Assembly: GCF_004519335.1 (NCBI RefSeq) | Contig: NZ_SOZD01000002.1 | Coordinates: 1-64,000, forward strand | DNA: 64,000 bases | Origin: Jiella endophytica | GTDB lineage: Bacteria; Pseudomonadota; Alphaproteobacteria; Rhizobiales; Rhizobiaceae | Direction of reading: 5' to 3' | Shown: piece after piece, positions 49,611-58,507 of the stretch | Layout: each line of letters starts with the position of its first letter | Position numbering within the stretch: position 1 is the stretch's first letter | Notes under the pieces: generated by a model | The model's input: only the letters and a program-made list of their open reading frames with translations | The model's database searches: none | Told to the model about the DNA's origin: nothing | Made by a program: the position numbers and the translations under genes

Positions 49611-51305
49611 TCACTGCACCCAGGACTGGTCGATGACCCAGCGGAACTGGTTGGAGAAGATGAAATTGCCGACCCGCTTCGAGGTGAAGTCGACATTCTT
49701 CGGGGTGAACAGCGGCGCCACCGGCGCCTGTTCCATGAACGCCTTGTCGAGCTTCGCCCACATCTCGTTGGCGGCGTCGGGATCCGTCACGGCCGTCTGC
49801 ATGGCATCTGCCATCTGCTTGTCGAGATCCTTGTTGCAGTAGCCGGCGATGTTGATCGAGGAGTCGCTGCCGGGAGTGAAGGAGGCGCAGGACAGGAGCA
49901 CGTTGAGGAAGTTCGAGGCCTGCGGATAATCCATGAACCACTGCGACACCGAAATCTGCACCTTGTTGTCGGTGTTCTGGATGTAGGTGAACTGGATGTT
50001 CGGCGAGATCGCCTGCATCGTGGCGTTATAGCCGAGCTCCGACAGGACGCTCTGCAGATAGGTGCCGACGGCGCGGGACGTCGCGGTGTCTTCCGCAACG
50101 ACGGTCACCTTCTGGCCGGCGGTGCCGCTTTCCTCGACGAGCTGCTTGGCCTTTTCCATGTCGGGCGCCGACCAGCTGGTGCCGGGGTCCTTCGAATAGA
50201 GGCAGCTGTCGACATGGCCGGGGAAGTCCGGCGGCAGGATCTGGCAGGTCGGCTGGGCGAGCACCGGGCCGCCATAGATGTTGACGAGGGCATTCCTGTC
50301 GATGGCGAAGTTCACCGCCTGGCGCACCTTCACATTGTCGAACGGAGCCAGATTGGTGTTCATCGGCGCATACCAGAAGGCCGCCAGCGGATTGACGTGA
50401 ACCTGGTCGGCATATTGCGTGCCGAGTTCGTTGAGACGGTCGGCCGGCGGCGGATCGAACATCCAGTCGACCTGGCCGTTCTGGATGGCATTGATCGCCG
50501 ATTCTTCCTTCATGCCGAAGCGGTAGACGATCTCGTCGGGAAAGCCCTGGGGCTGGGCCTCGACGCTCCACTCCTCGAAATGCGGATTGCGCTTCAGGAC
50601 CATCTTGTCGTTGGGATCGTAGCTCTCGATCATGTAGGCGCCGGTGCCCGGGATGAAGGAGGTGCCCGCATCCGTCGCCGGGGTGCCGGCCGGCAGGATC
50701 GTCGCATGGGGGACGGCGAGCTTGTCGAAGAATTCGGAGTCCGGCTGCATCAGATGGAAGGAGATCGTGCCGGCATCCTCGTCGGCGACGATGCCGCCGT
50801 CCAGCGTGCAGTTCTCGGCATCGGCAAGGCACTTATCGGCGCCGACGATGTTGTTGTAGAAGCTGCCCGAGGTCGGGCCGTGGATCTTGAAGATCCGCTG
50901 GAAGGAGGCGACGACGTCTTTCGTCGTCACGTCGGAGCCGTCGGCGAACTTGATGCCCTTGCGCAGCTTGAAGACATAGGTCTTGCCGCCATCCTGGGGC
51001 TCCGGAATGGCCTCGGCGAGGTCCGGGACGATCTCGAAGCCCTCGGACCGCGAGGCCTGCTTGAACTTGACCAGACCGTCATAGGTCATCTGGAAGATCT
51101 GCCAGAACTCAGCGGTGTAGTTGACCTGCGGGTCGATCGTTCCGGCGGCGGAGACCGCCGAGAGGATCATCGTTCCGCCGCTGTGCTCTTCGAGCAGCGA
51201 TTTCCGGTCCTGTGCCGAGGCGACCCCCGCAAGCGCGGTCTGGGCGAGAAGCCCGGCGGCGAGGAGGGTCGACGTGATTTTCAGACGCTGAAGCGTTGCG
51301 CTCAT
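49611..51305 (-). CDS. Oligopeptide-binding protein (OppA-like, SBP_bac_5)
   Basis: The 564-residue protein has a Sec signal (STLLAAGLLAQTALAGVASAQ) and the OppA-type fold. GTIDPQVNYTAEFWQIFQMTYDGLVKF, LRKGIKFADGSDVTTKDVVASFQRIF, GTGAYMIESYDPNDKMVLKRNPHF and VRQAVNFAIDRNALV are visible. ATG 51305 with AGGAA upstream is chosen because it gives the signal peptide. It belongs to the ANTAR-controlled operon and supplies the OppBCDF importer. Confidence 0.93.
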   Translation of the reverse strand: MSATLQRLKITSTLLAAGLLAQTALAGVASAQDRKSLLEEHSGGTMILSAVSAAGTIDPQVNYTAEFWQIFQMTYDGLVKFKQASRSEGFEIVPDLAEAIPEPQDGGKTYVFKLRKGIKFADGSDVTTKDVVASFQRIFKIHGPTSGSFYNNIVGADKCLADAENCTLDGGIVADEDAGTISFHLMQPDSEFFDKLAVPHATILPAGTPATDAGTSFIPGTGAYMIESYDPNDKMVLKRNPHFEEWSVEAQPQGFPDEIVYRFGMKEESAINAIQNGQVDWMFDPPPADRLNELGTQYADQVHVNPLAAFWYAPMNTNLAPFDNVKVRQAVNFAIDRNALVNIYGGPVLAQPTCQILPPDFPGHVDSCLYSKDPGTSWSAPDMEKAKQLVEESGTAGQKVTVVAEDTATSRAVGTYLQSVLSELGYNATMQAISPNIQFTYIQNTDNKVQISVSQWFMDYPQASNFLNVLLSCASFTPGSDSSINIAGYCNKDLDKQMADAMQTAVTDPDAANEMWAKLDKAFMEQAPVAPLFTPKNVDFTSKRVGNFIFSNQFRWVIDQSWVQ

Positions 51306-51387
51306 GCTTGCCGTTCCTGTTGGTGGGGTTTCGAAGTGGCGGGCGCGGCGGCGATCGACGCCACACCCGTGGTTTCGGGCGCGGCGT

Positions 51388-52281
51388 TCAACCGGCCTTC
51401 TCGTCGAGAAAGGCCGAGACCGCCGCCATGCAGGCCGCACGCTCCTCCACATGCGGCATGTGCGAGGAGGCGCCAAACACCGTCCAGCGCACGTCGGGGA
51501 TCTCTTCCAGATACGGCGTGACGCAGGCCTGGGTCGCTTCGTCGTGGCGCCCGGAGACGAGATAGACCGGAACGTCGATCGTCCCGAGCCGGCCCACGAT
51601 AGACCAGTCCTTCATCGAGCCGACGACGTGGAATTCGTTCGGACCGTTCATGGTGAAATAGACGGTCGGATCTGAGGCGATCTGGTCGAAGGTGTACTGG
51701 ACCTTTGGCGGCATCGGCACGATGCGGCAGACATGGTTGCGATTGAAGACGTCGGTCGCCGCCTGGTATTCCTCGCTCTCGGTGGTGCCGGCCGTCTCGT
51801 GCTTCAGCAGCGTCTCGTGGACACCGCCGGGAAGCGCCTCGCGCAGCCGGTTCGCCTCGGCGACCCAGGTTTTCATCGCGGCCGGGGAGTTGGCGATGAC
51901 GAGGGCCTTCAGCCCCGCCGGCCGGTCGACGGCGAACTCTGCGCCGAGCATGCCGCCCCAGGACTGGCCGAGCACGCAATAGCTCTGACGAATGCCGAGA
52001 TGATCGATCAGATTGTGCAGTTCGGCCTTGAAGAAGTCGACGGTCCAGAAGTCCGCCCCCTTCTGCGGCAGATGGGTGGATCGGCCGTTGCCGACCTGGT
52101 CGTAGTGGATGACCGCCCGGCCGCTTGTCGCGACGTCCTTGTAGGAATCGACATAATCGTGGGTGCAGCCCGGGCCGCCATGGACGACGACGAGCGGCGG
52201 TTTGCCTGAGTTGAGGTCGCCGGTGATGCGGTACCATGTCCGATACTCGCCATAGGGCGCGAACCCTTCCGTTGCTGACAC
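51388..52281 (-). CDS. Proline iminopeptidase-like alpha/beta hydrolase (S33 family)
   Basis: The 297-residue protein has the S33 signatures: [13 protein letters not shown] (oxyanion hole), [27 protein letters not shown] with the nucleophile Ser, SGRHDEAT with the acid Asp and SSHMPHVEE with the catalytic His. S33 enzymes remove N-terminal proline or hydrolyse amino-acid amides and related amides. It should process the solute imported by the neighbouring Opp system. The start is GTG 52281 with AAGGAG eight bases upstream. Confidence 0.9.
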   Translation of the reverse strand: MSATEGFAPYGEYRTWYRITGDLNSGKPPLVVVHGGPGCTHDYVDSYKDVATSGRAVIHYDQVGNGRSTHLPQKGADFWTVDFFKAELHNLIDHLGIRQSYCVLGQSWGGMLGAEFAVDRPAGLKALVIANSPAAMKTWVAEANRLREALPGGVHETLLKHETAGTTESEEYQAATDVFNRNHVCRIVPMPPKVQYTFDQIASDPTVYFTMNGPNEFHVVGSMKDWSIVGRLGTIDVPVYLVSGRHDEATQACVTPYLEEIPDVRWTVFGASSHMPHVEERAACMAAVSAFLDEKAG

Positions 52282-52324
52282 CTGATCGTCTCCTTTTCTG
52301 TCCCTGCGTCCAGGCGCCGACGGC

Positions 52325-52918
52325 TCATGCCCCGCGGCGGCTGGCCGGCGCGTCGTCCCGGCAGATCGTTTCGGCCGCTTCCTCGATCGTCATGCGCCAG
52401 GTCATCGCGATGCTGCGCAGCGTCTTCATCGCGGCAGCCTCGTCGCGCTCGCCGCCCTGCATCAGCCTGAGCACCGCCCCGACCACCGCCGGCCGCTGCT
52501 GCAGCCGATCCTCGAGATGGCGGATGTCGTCGCTCTTGCGGCGCACGACGCCATGGCTGTGGGCCGCGACGAGCAGCGCCGAATAGGCGCCGGAGGACCC
52601 GATCGGCTTCAAAAGATGCGCGGTGGAGCCTTGCGACAGCGCCCATTCGATGCGGCCCGGCGCTTCCGTTCCGACGAGGGCGATCATCGGCATCGGCGCA
52701 AGGCCTGCGGTCCAGGGGAACTGGCCGTCGTGGCCGCTGTCGGCATCGAAGAAGACGACGTCGGCGCCCGCATCGGCCTCGTCGAGCTGCGGCCAGACGA
52801 GCCGGGCATCGATGTGCAGCATGGCGAGCTGGCGCATCAGCGCGTCGACCGATGGATGCGGCCGATGCAGGATCACGGCCTGCCAGCCGGCGAGTTCGAG
52901 GCGCTTGAAACCGCTCAT
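52325..52918 (-). CDS. ANTAR-domain transcription antiterminator (AmiR/NasR-like)
   Basis: The 197-residue protein has an N-terminal pseudo-receiver domain (1-~120: [29 protein letters not shown]) followed by a helix and an ANTAR RNA-binding domain (about 130-190: [50 protein letters not shown]). AmiR-type proteins bind a leader RNA to prevent termination and are held inactive by AmiC. The start overlaps the AmiC-like stop by four bases, so the pair is made together as in the Pseudomonas amidase operon. Confidence 0.9.
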   Translation of the reverse strand: MSGFKRLELAGWQAVILHRPHPSVDALMRQLAMLHIDARLVWPQLDEADAGADVVFFDADSGHDGQFPWTAGLAPMPMIALVGTEAPGRIEWALSQGSTAHLLKPIGSSGAYSALLVAAHSHGVVRRKSDDIRHLEDRLQQRPAVVGAVLRLMQGGERDEAAAMKTLRSIAMTWRMTIEEAAETICRDDAPASRRGA

Positions 52919-54120
52919 TTCACCACCCTCAGACCCCTGGCAAGCGATGCGGGTTGCGCCTGTGCCGCCGATCGCGGCGTCAGTGCGGCGCGCGCCGCGG
53001 CCCCGGCGAGATAGGGATCGGCCGCGACAGGGCCGGTGCCCCTGCCGGCCGTATCCTCCAGAAGATGGAACCGTCCGTCGGCCCCGGCCCGCGCCAGATG
53101 GGGCGTCAGGCCGGCATGGTGGGTTCGTGGATCGACGCTGAGGTCGCCGAGCGGCGTCTCGAACCGGCGCGAGGTGACGATCTCGCGTACCAAGGCCGGG
53201 TCGTCGCCGCCTGCCTCGGCGATGGCGGTGCCGAGCACCAGCACCGCCGAATAGGCGGCGGCGAAACAGGACGAGATCGCCTTGCCGTCTCCCAGCCGCT
53301 CGGCCATCCGGCCCTTGAAGGCCTGGTTCCCGGCCGTGTCGAGCGCATCAAGATAGGTCGAGGTGGTGATATGCCCGTCCGCTGCTCGCCCGAGCACTGT
53401 GAGGTCGCAATCGGTCGCGTTGCAGGAAACGACGGGGCGGTTTTCCGGCCGGAAGGCGTCGTCCTCGAGGCCGAGGGCGTGATAGGCCCGCAGGAACGCG
53501 TGCAGGCTCTCGCCCACGAGATTGGAGAGGATGAAGTCCGGCCTCTCCTGGCGGATTTCGGCGATCAGGTGGCCACAGGCGGTATGGCCGAGAGGCAGAT
53601 AGCGGTCACCGAGCAGCGCGCCACCCTTCGCCTCGACGAGTTCGCGGGCGATCCGGGCGATTTCCCAGCCCCAGATGTAGTTGGAGCCGACGACGAAGGG
53701 CTTCGCCCCGTAGCGGGGAAGCAGATAGTCGAACAGCGGCAGCAGATGCTGGTTCGGACAGGCGCCGAAATAGAGCGCGTGCTCGCTCGCCTCGTAGCCT
53801 TCATAGGGAAAGGCGTACCAGAGCAGCGCGTCATGGCGCTCCACCACCGGGACGATCTCCTTGCGCGCCGAGGAGGTGATCGCACCGACGACGTGGCGGG
53901 AGCCGTCGCGGATGGCGCGCTCGGCGAGTTCCGCATAGCGCCGGTCATGCCCCTTCGGATTGGCAAGGACCGGACGCAGGCGCACGCCGAGATCCGCCCG
54001 TCCGTTGATCTCGGCGATCCCGGCAAGCGCCCCGGCGACGGCTTCCCGGCCGAGATCCGCATAGGGTCCGGCGGCGGAAAACAGCAAGGTGACCGGAATG
54101 GCCGAAACTCTCGAGGACAA
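52915..54120 (-). CDS. AmiC-like ligand sensor (Periplasmic_6-type binding protein, no signal peptide)
   Basis: The 401-residue protein has the AmiC/UrtA type fold without a signal peptide. VTLLFSAAGPYADLGREAVAGALAGIAEIN opens it, then HVVGAITSSARKEIVPVVERHDALLWY, YFGACPNQHLLPLFDYLL and VVGSNYIWGWEIARI. AmiC is a cytosolic amide sensor that sequesters AmiR until ligand binds. TTG 54120 with GGGGA seven bases upstream is preferred, because the in-frame ATG at 54174 lies inside a terminator hairpin. Its stop overlaps the ANTAR gene start. Confidence 0.87.
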   Translation of the reverse strand: MSSRVSAIPVTLLFSAAGPYADLGREAVAGALAGIAEINGRADLGVRLRPVLANPKGHDRRYAELAERAIRDGSRHVVGAITSSARKEIVPVVERHDALLWYAFPYEGYEASEHALYFGACPNQHLLPLFDYLLPRYGAKPFVVGSNYIWGWEIARIARELVEAKGGALLGDRYLPLGHTACGHLIAEIRQERPDFILSNLVGESLHAFLRAYHALGLEDDAFRPENRPVVSCNATDCDLTVLGRAADGHITTSTYLDALDTAGNQAFKGRMAERLGDGKAISSCFAAAYSAVLVLGTAIAEAGGDDPALVREIVTSRRFETPLGDLSVDPRTHHAGLTPHLARAGADGRFHLLEDTAGRGTGPVAADPYLAGAAARAALTPRSAAQAQPASLARGLRVVK

Positions 54121-54142
54121 CGCAAATTCCCCGCCTGAACAC

Positions 54143-54181
54143 AAAAAGCCCCGCGACGTCCAGGAGACGTCCAACGGGGCT
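54143..54181 (-). terminator. Terminator hairpin in the leader of the AmiC/ANTAR operon
   Basis: Read on the minus strand, AGCCCCG (54181-54175) pairs with CGGGGCT (54153-54147). An inner GACGTC-GACGTC stem sits on a 5-base loop, and TTTTT follows (54147-54143). It lies 22 bases before the TTG start of the sensor gene. It is either the terminator of the upstream LysR gene or, more interestingly, the conditional leader terminator of the ANTAR operon. Confidence 0.82.
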
Positions 54182-54231
54182 CACTTGCCGCTCGGCCCGC
54201 TGAGGGCCTCATCTGCCCTCACTTTAGGCAG
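54178..54231 (-). promoter_or_regulatory. Candidate ANTAR-binding leader RNA
   Basis: On the minus strand, a hairpin at 54231-54213 (CTGCC-T, loop AAAGTG, A-GGGCAG with one bulged G) has a six-base loop with A at position 1 and G at position 4, the loop rule for ANTAR targets. A second short stem, GGC-AAGTGA-GCC (54189-54178), overlaps the terminator's 5' arm and so could compete with it. The second loop does not meet the G4 rule and its stem is only three pairs. Both loops contain AAGTGA or AAGTG. The element starts just after the LysR stop. Confidence 0.4.
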
Positions 54232-54234
54232 GGT

Positions 54235-55149
54235 CTAAATAGTAGTCAATGCCTCATGTCGAGCAGCGCGTAGCGCCTCGACCATCAAGGCGAAGGCGGG
54301 CGATTGCTGGCGGCGGCTCGGATAATAGAGGTGATAGCCGGAAAATGGCTCACACCAGTCTTCCAGTACGCGAAGGAGCTGACCACTCTCGAGATATGGC
54401 TCAACCTCGGTTTCCGGAACATAGGCGAGACCGATGCCGTCTAGCGCTGCCCGGACCAGAAGAGCGACACTGTTGAAGACGGCTTGACCATCCACGCGCA
54501 CGCGCATCTCGCGACCGTTCTTGTCGAATTCCCACGCGTAGAGCCCGCCATGCGTCGGCAGGCGGAGATTGATACAGGAATGCGCGGTCAACTCCTCCGG
54601 CACGGTGGGGCGCGCCCTCTCTGCAAAATAACCGGGGCTGCCGACGACCGCCATCCGCATGGGCGGCGCGATGGGTACCGCGATCATGTCCTTGGCCACC
54701 AGTTCGACGTTGCGCACCCCGGCATCGTACCGCCCCGACACGATGTCGGTGAGACCGAAGTCGATGACGATCTCCACCTTGATGTCGGGATATCGCGGAA
54801 GGAAGCGCGCGAGTGCCGGCCAGAGGACCCGGTTGGCGGCATGCTCGTCGGCAGTGATCCGGATCGCACCCGCCGGTCTTTCGCGCAGTTCGTTCAACGC
54901 CGAGAGTTCGGCTTCGATCTCGTCCAGACGCGTTCCGAGGGTTTTCGCGAGGCGCTCGCCAGCTTCCGTGGGAGCGACGCTTCGCGTCGTTCGCGTCAGC
55001 AGGCGCAGACCAAGTCGCGTCTCCAGATTGCGAATCGTCTGGCTGAGCGCCGACTGCGTCACGCCGAGTTTCGCCGCGGCCTTGGTGAAGCTGCGTTCGC
55101 GCGCCACGGCGAGAAAGGCCGCGAGGTCGTTCAGGTTTTCGGCCAACAT
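54235..55149 (-). CDS. LysR family transcriptional regulator
   Basis: The 304-residue protein has an N-terminal winged helix-turn-helix ([50 protein letters not shown]) and a C-terminal co-inducer-binding domain from about residue 90. The sequence resembles the CrgA/PecT-like group common in rhizobia. It is divergent from the cupin-SDR-tautomerase genes. The intergenic region has a T-N11-A palindrome, so it probably controls those genes and itself. Confidence 0.94.
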   Translation of the reverse strand: MLAENLNDLAAFLAVARERSFTKAAAKLGVTQSALSQTIRNLETRLGLRLLTRTTRSVAPTEAGERLAKTLGTRLDEIEAELSALNELRERPAGAIRITADEHAANRVLWPALARFLPRYPDIKVEIVIDFGLTDIVSGRYDAGVRNVELVAKDMIAVPIAPPMRMAVVGSPGYFAERARPTVPEELTAHSCINLRLPTHGGLYAWEFDKNGREMRVRVDGQAVFNSVALLVRAALDGIGLAYVPETEVEPYLESGQLLRVLEDWCEPFSGYHLYYPSRRQQSPAFALMVEALRAARHEALTTI

Positions 55150-55151
55150 TG

Positions 55152-55166
55152 ATTAGCCCTGCTAAT
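55152..55166. promoter_or_regulatory. LysR-type binding site (T-N11-A palindrome)
   Basis: ATTAGCCCTGCTAAT is a perfect inverted repeat (ATTAGC-N3-GCTAAT) containing the T-N11-A core typical of LysR regulators. It overlaps the LysR start region. A partial repeat (GGGCTAAT) about 20 bases further right could be the second, activation half-site. Confidence 0.65.
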
Positions 55167-55274
55167 GGGTCCAATCAGATTATACGGGCTAATCGTGCCT
55201 GGCGAAACCAACTATCTCCATTGCCGACAGCGCCACCGAACTGGACGCGGCAATCGACGAGATGGAGTTTCTCG

Positions 55275-55670
55275 ATGGATATCAAACGCAACGGCTCGCA
55301 ACCCTCTGGCAAAGCTCCGGACGACTACTTCACGGGCACCGTGCGCATCGACCCTTTGATGAGCCCGCCGGAACCGGCGCGCGTAGCGAGCGCCATGGTC
55401 ACCTTCGAGCCCGGTGCACGCACCGCCTGGCATACCCACCCGCTGGGCCAGACCCTGATCGTCACCTTCGGCTGCGGCCGGATCCAGCGTGAAGGCGGAC
55501 CGATCGAAGACATCCATGCAGGTGACGTCGTCTACTTCGAGCCGGGAGAAAAGCACTGGCACGGTGCCGCCCCGACCACGGCGATGACGCATATCGCCAT
55601 TCAGGAGAAGCTCAACGGCTCGCCGGTGGAATGGATGGAGAAGGTCACTGACGAACAGTATGGCGCATAG
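55275..55670 (+). CDS. Cupin domain protein
   Basis: The 131-residue single-domain cupin shows motif 1 [25 protein letters not shown] and motif 2 [16 protein letters not shown], giving His and Glu ligands for one metal. Small cupins beside SDR genes are common in LysR-controlled clusters, but their reactions are mostly unknown. GGAG seven bases upstream supports ATG 55275. It is the first gene of the divergent unit. Confidence 0.9.
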   Translation: MDIKRNGSQPSGKAPDDYFTGTVRIDPLMSPPEPARVASAMVTFEPGARTAWHTHPLGQTLIVTFGCGRIQREGGPIEDIHAGDVVYFEPGEKHWHGAAPTTAMTHIAIQEKLNGSPVEWMEKVTDEQYGA

Positions 55671-55703
55671 GCGCTGCCACCAGACCATCGGGAATTTGCG
55701 ATC

Positions 55704-56447
55704 ATGATCAAAGACAAAGTGGTGATCATCACCGGAGCGTCCTCGGGCATCGGCGAAGCGGCGGCAAAACGGCTCGCCAAGGAGGGCGCCAAGGTCGTCC
55801 TCGGCGCGCGACGTCGGGACAGACTCGCGAAAATCGCCGGGGCAATCGTTGAGGCTGGCGGCGAGGCCGTCTTTCAGGAAATGGACGTCACGCGACAGTC
55901 CGACAACGACGAAATCGTCAGATTGGCCAAGGAGACGTTCGGGGGCGTCGACGCGATCTTTCTCAATGCCGGCCTGATGCCGAGTTCGCCGGTTTCCGCG
56001 CTGAAGACCGATGAGTGGAACCGGATGGTGGACGTCAACATCAAGGGAGTCCTCAACGGCGTGGCGGCGGTCCTGCCGACTTTCATCGAGCAGAAATCGG
56101 GACAGGTGATCGCGACATCGTCGGTTGCCGGGCTGAAAGCCTACCCGAATGGCGCCGTCTACGGCGGGACGAAATGGTTCGTGCGCGAATTCATGGAAGT
56201 TCTTCGCATGGAGTCAGCCATGGAAGGGACGAACATCCGCACGGCAACGATCTATCCCGCCGCGATCAGGACAGAACTCCTGGACACGATCACCGACGGA
56301 CAGGCTGCCGAGGCGATGCACGGCCTCTACGAAAAATTCGGCATCTCGCCGGAACGGATCGCAGATGTCGTAGCCTTTGCTCTCGATCTGCCGGAAGATA
56401 CGACCGTCAACGAGTTCACGGTCGGGCCGGCGAACCAGCCCTGGTGA
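55704..56447 (+). CDS. Short-chain dehydrogenase/reductase
   Basis: The 247-residue classical SDR has the cofactor loop TGASSGIG near residue 10, the NAG block (FLNAGLMP), the catalytic Ser in ATSSVAG and YGGTK with catalytic Tyr and Lys. GARRRDR after the second strand carries basic residues that favour NADP(H). The substrate is unknown. It lies 33 bases after the cupin gene and 34 before the tautomerase. Confidence 0.93.
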   Translation: MIKDKVVIITGASSGIGEAAAKRLAKEGAKVVLGARRRDRLAKIAGAIVEAGGEAVFQEMDVTRQSDNDEIVRLAKETFGGVDAIFLNAGLMPSSPVSALKTDEWNRMVDVNIKGVLNGVAAVLPTFIEQKSGQVIATSSVAGLKAYPNGAVYGGTKWFVREFMEVLRMESAMEGTNIRTATIYPAAIRTELLDTITDGQAAEAMHGLYEKFGISPERIADVVAFALDLPEDTTVNEFTVGPANQPW

Positions 56448-56481
56448 AGCCCGGCCACCGCTCTTAAAAAAGGAAAACCAC

Positions 56482-56709
56482 ATGCCGCATGTCGTCGTGA
56501 AACTCTGGCCTGGCAAATCCGAGGATCAAAAGACCGAACTGGCGGAGGCCATCACGCGGCAGGTCACGAGCATCCTGAACTGCGGAGTGGATTCCGTCTC
56601 CGTCGGCTTCGAAGAGGTCCGTTCCGACGACTGGCGCGAGATGGTCTACGAGCCGGACATCATCGGCAAGGATGCCTCGCTCTACAAAAAGCCCGGCTAT
56701 CGAATGTGA
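56482..56709 (+). CDS. 4-oxalocrotonate tautomerase-like protein
   Basis: The 75-residue protein starts [20 protein letters not shown]. Pro after the initiator Met becomes the N-terminal catalytic base of the tautomerase superfamily, and the length is typical of small 4-OT subunits that assemble into hexamers. Its partners in the unit (cupin, SDR) suggest a carbonyl-compound pathway. AAAAAGGAAAACCAC is the ribosome region before ATG 56482. Confidence 0.9.
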   Translation: MPHVVVKLWPGKSEDQKTELAEAITRQVTSILNCGVDSVSVGFEEVRSDDWREMVYEPDIIGKDASLYKKPGYRM

Positions 56710-56849
56710 CGGCAAGAATTTCATGGCACGGTCGGGGAGGAAGCACGAGGCTCCCGCCCGCTCGGAACGCGTTACCGAAGGCCCATGAGGCCGTTCGAAA
56801 AAATCCCTGCGTTTCGACGGCACGGCCCGCCATGCTTGCATTGTGAAAA

Positions 56850-56935
56850 TGGTGCGGGTGGTCGGACTCGAACCGACACTCTGTCACCAGAAACGGATTT
56901 TGAGTCCGTCGCGTCTACCATTCCGCCACACCCGC
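56850..56935 (-). tRNA. tRNA-Leu (CAA)
   Basis: The minus strand folds as a class II tRNA: acceptor GCGGGTG with CACCCGC, D-arm GGCGGAATGGTAGACGC, anticodon stem-loop ACGGA-CTCAAAA-TCCGT with anticodon CAA, a long variable arm, T-arm with GGTTCGAGTCC, and an encoded ACCA end at 56853-56850. The long variable arm and anticodon identify leucine. Confidence 0.95.
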
Positions 56936-57353
56936 AGTTTGCCCGGCAAAGCGCCGGGCGACGTGACGATCGCGCCCGCCTCAATGGCACAAGCGCCGCC
57001 TCGCCGTAAAGACGGCCACGAACGATATCGCGGGCGAGCTTTCGCCCTTGGTCTTTCGGCGCGGTCGCTCGTCTCGTTCCTGCAGCGATGGGATGCTCCG
57101 TCCGGTCCGCGCAATGCAGGTGCTTCGTGCCGTCGTTCCGACGAAGAGTGCTTTCCGCTCCTCTTAAGGCGGACTACATCGCACCGCCTCGCGATGCCGA
57201 CCCTCGCCCGGATCTTTGACGGCTTGCCTCTTCCCGATTGAGTGAACGGCCCTGCCCGGCATGCGGCGCGGGATTGCGCTCGCGCCGACTTCGGCCTAAG
57301 CGCATCCGGCCCGCCTTGCATCGTCCCACCGCCAGAGCCCGGACCGATCATCC
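56936..57353. other. Intergenic gap between tRNA-Leu and the DedA-like gene
   Basis: About 420 bases hold no supported gene. They should contain the tRNA promoter on the minus strand and the promoter of the membrane-protein gene on the plus strand, but I see no clear hexamer pair. Open frames here lack ribosome sites and family resemblance. No integrase or att-like repeat is visible beside the tRNA. Confidence 0.4.
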
Positions 57354-57935
57354 ATGCTGCGCCGCCTCTACGACTGGGTCATGTCGCTTGCCGCCACCCG
57401 CCATGCCGAAACCGCGCTCGGTGCCGTGGCCTTCGTCGAGAGTTCGGTATTTCCGATCCCGCCGGATGCGCTGATCATCCCGATGGTGATCGCCGAGCGG
57501 AGGAAGTGGATCCGCATCGCGCTGATCTCGACCATCGGCTCCGTTCTCGGCGCCTTTCTCGGCTACGCGATCGGCGCGCTGTTCTTCGACGCGGTCGGAC
57601 AGCCGATCCTCAGCTTCTACGGCAAGGCCGAGGCGTTCCAGAAACTGGCGGCGCGCTACAATGCCTGGGGCGGCTGGGCGGTGCTGGTCGCGGCGCTGAC
57701 GCCGTTCCCCTACAAGGTGATCACCATCTTCTCCGGCGTCACCGGGCTGAACCTTCTCGTCTTCACCCTCGTCTCGATCGTCGGCCGCGGCGCGCGCTTC
57801 TTCCTCGTCGCCTTCCTGCTCAATCGCTACGGACCGCCGATCAGGGGCTTCATCGAGAAGAATCTCGGTCTTCTCTTCACCCTCTTCATGATCCTGCTGA
57901 TCGGCGGTTTCGTCGTGATCCGCTACCTGATGTGA
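57354..57935 (+). CDS. DedA/VTT-like inner-membrane protein (YqaA type)
   Basis: The 193-residue protein with about four or five hydrophobic segments has the SNARE-associated/VTT domain pattern: ALGAVAFVESSVFPIPPDALIIPMV and WGGWAVLVAALTPFPYKVITIFSGVTGLN. The paired re-entrant proline-rich motifs (FPIPPD and TPFPYK) are characteristic. DedA-type proteins act in lipid or polyprenyl-phosphate recycling across the membrane; this member's substrate is not determined. It lies 11 bases before dsbB. Confidence 0.88.
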   Translation: MLRRLYDWVMSLAATRHAETALGAVAFVESSVFPIPPDALIIPMVIAERRKWIRIALISTIGSVLGAFLGYAIGALFFDAVGQPILSFYGKAEAFQKLAARYNAWGGWAVLVAALTPFPYKVITIFSGVTGLNLLVFTLVSIVGRGARFFLVAFLLNRYGPPIRGFIEKNLGLLFTLFMILLIGGFVVIRYLM

Positions 57936-57946
57936 GGCACCGGCCA

Positions 57947-58480
57947 ATGGCTGTTTCCGATCTCGTCCGCCGGCCGACCGGCTTTCGCCAGGTGCTCGCC
58001 TCCGGCTTCCTCCTCGCCGGCATGGCGGTCACCGTCGGCTCGGCGCTCTTGTTCCAGTATGTCGGCGGCTACATCCCCTGCGCGTTGTGTCTCACCGAGC
58101 GCATTCCCTATTATGTCGGCGTGCCGATCGCCCTCGTTGCCCTCGTGCTGGCGGCCGGCCGCGCGCCGGCGCCGATCACCCGCGGGCTGATCTTCCTCGT
58201 CGGCCTGATCATGCTGGTGTCGCTGGGGCTGGCCGTCTATCACGCTGGCGTCGAGTGGCACTTCTGGCCGGGGCCGACGGGCTGCGCCCAGGTCGGCGGC
58301 GGCGACCTTTCCTCAGGCGACCTCCTCGCCGACATCGACGCGGTGCATCCGCCCTCCTGCGACGAGGCGGCGGGCCGCTTCCTCGGCCTTTCCTTCGCCG
58401 GCTGGAACGCCATCGCCTCGGCGCTCTTTGCGGCCATCGCCCTTCGCTCGGCCTTCGCCAGGGCCGACCGCTTCGCCTGA
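57947..58480 (+). CDS. dsbB: Disulfide bond formation protein B
   Basis: The 177-residue inner-membrane protein has four hydrophobic segments and the two DsbB cysteine pairs: C45-ALC48 after the first segment, and C113 with C138 in the second periplasmic loop. DsbB reoxidises DsbA and passes electrons to quinone. No dsbA is seen in the window. The start follows the DedA-like stop closely, suggesting co-transcription. Confidence 0.9.
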   Translation: MAVSDLVRRPTGFRQVLASGFLLAGMAVTVGSALLFQYVGGYIPCALCLTERIPYYVGVPIALVALVLAAGRAPAPITRGLIFLVGLIMLVSLGLAVYHAGVEWHFWPGPTGCAQVGGGDLSSGDLLADIDAVHPPSCDEAAGRFLGLSFAGWNAIASALFAAIALRSAFARADRFA

Positions 58481-58507
58481 CGGCAAGGCGCGCACGCCGG
58501 GCAGCCG

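Noticed and set aside
54120-54174. ATG 54174 as the start of the AmiC-like sensor
   Set aside because: It lies inside the terminator hairpin and would encode 18 residues with no family match; TTG 54120 has GGGGA upstream and starts at the conserved fold.
56850-57353. tRNA-Leu as an integration site for an island
   Set aside because: No integrase gene or repeat of the tRNA 3' end was found nearby, and flanking genes look like ordinary chromosome.
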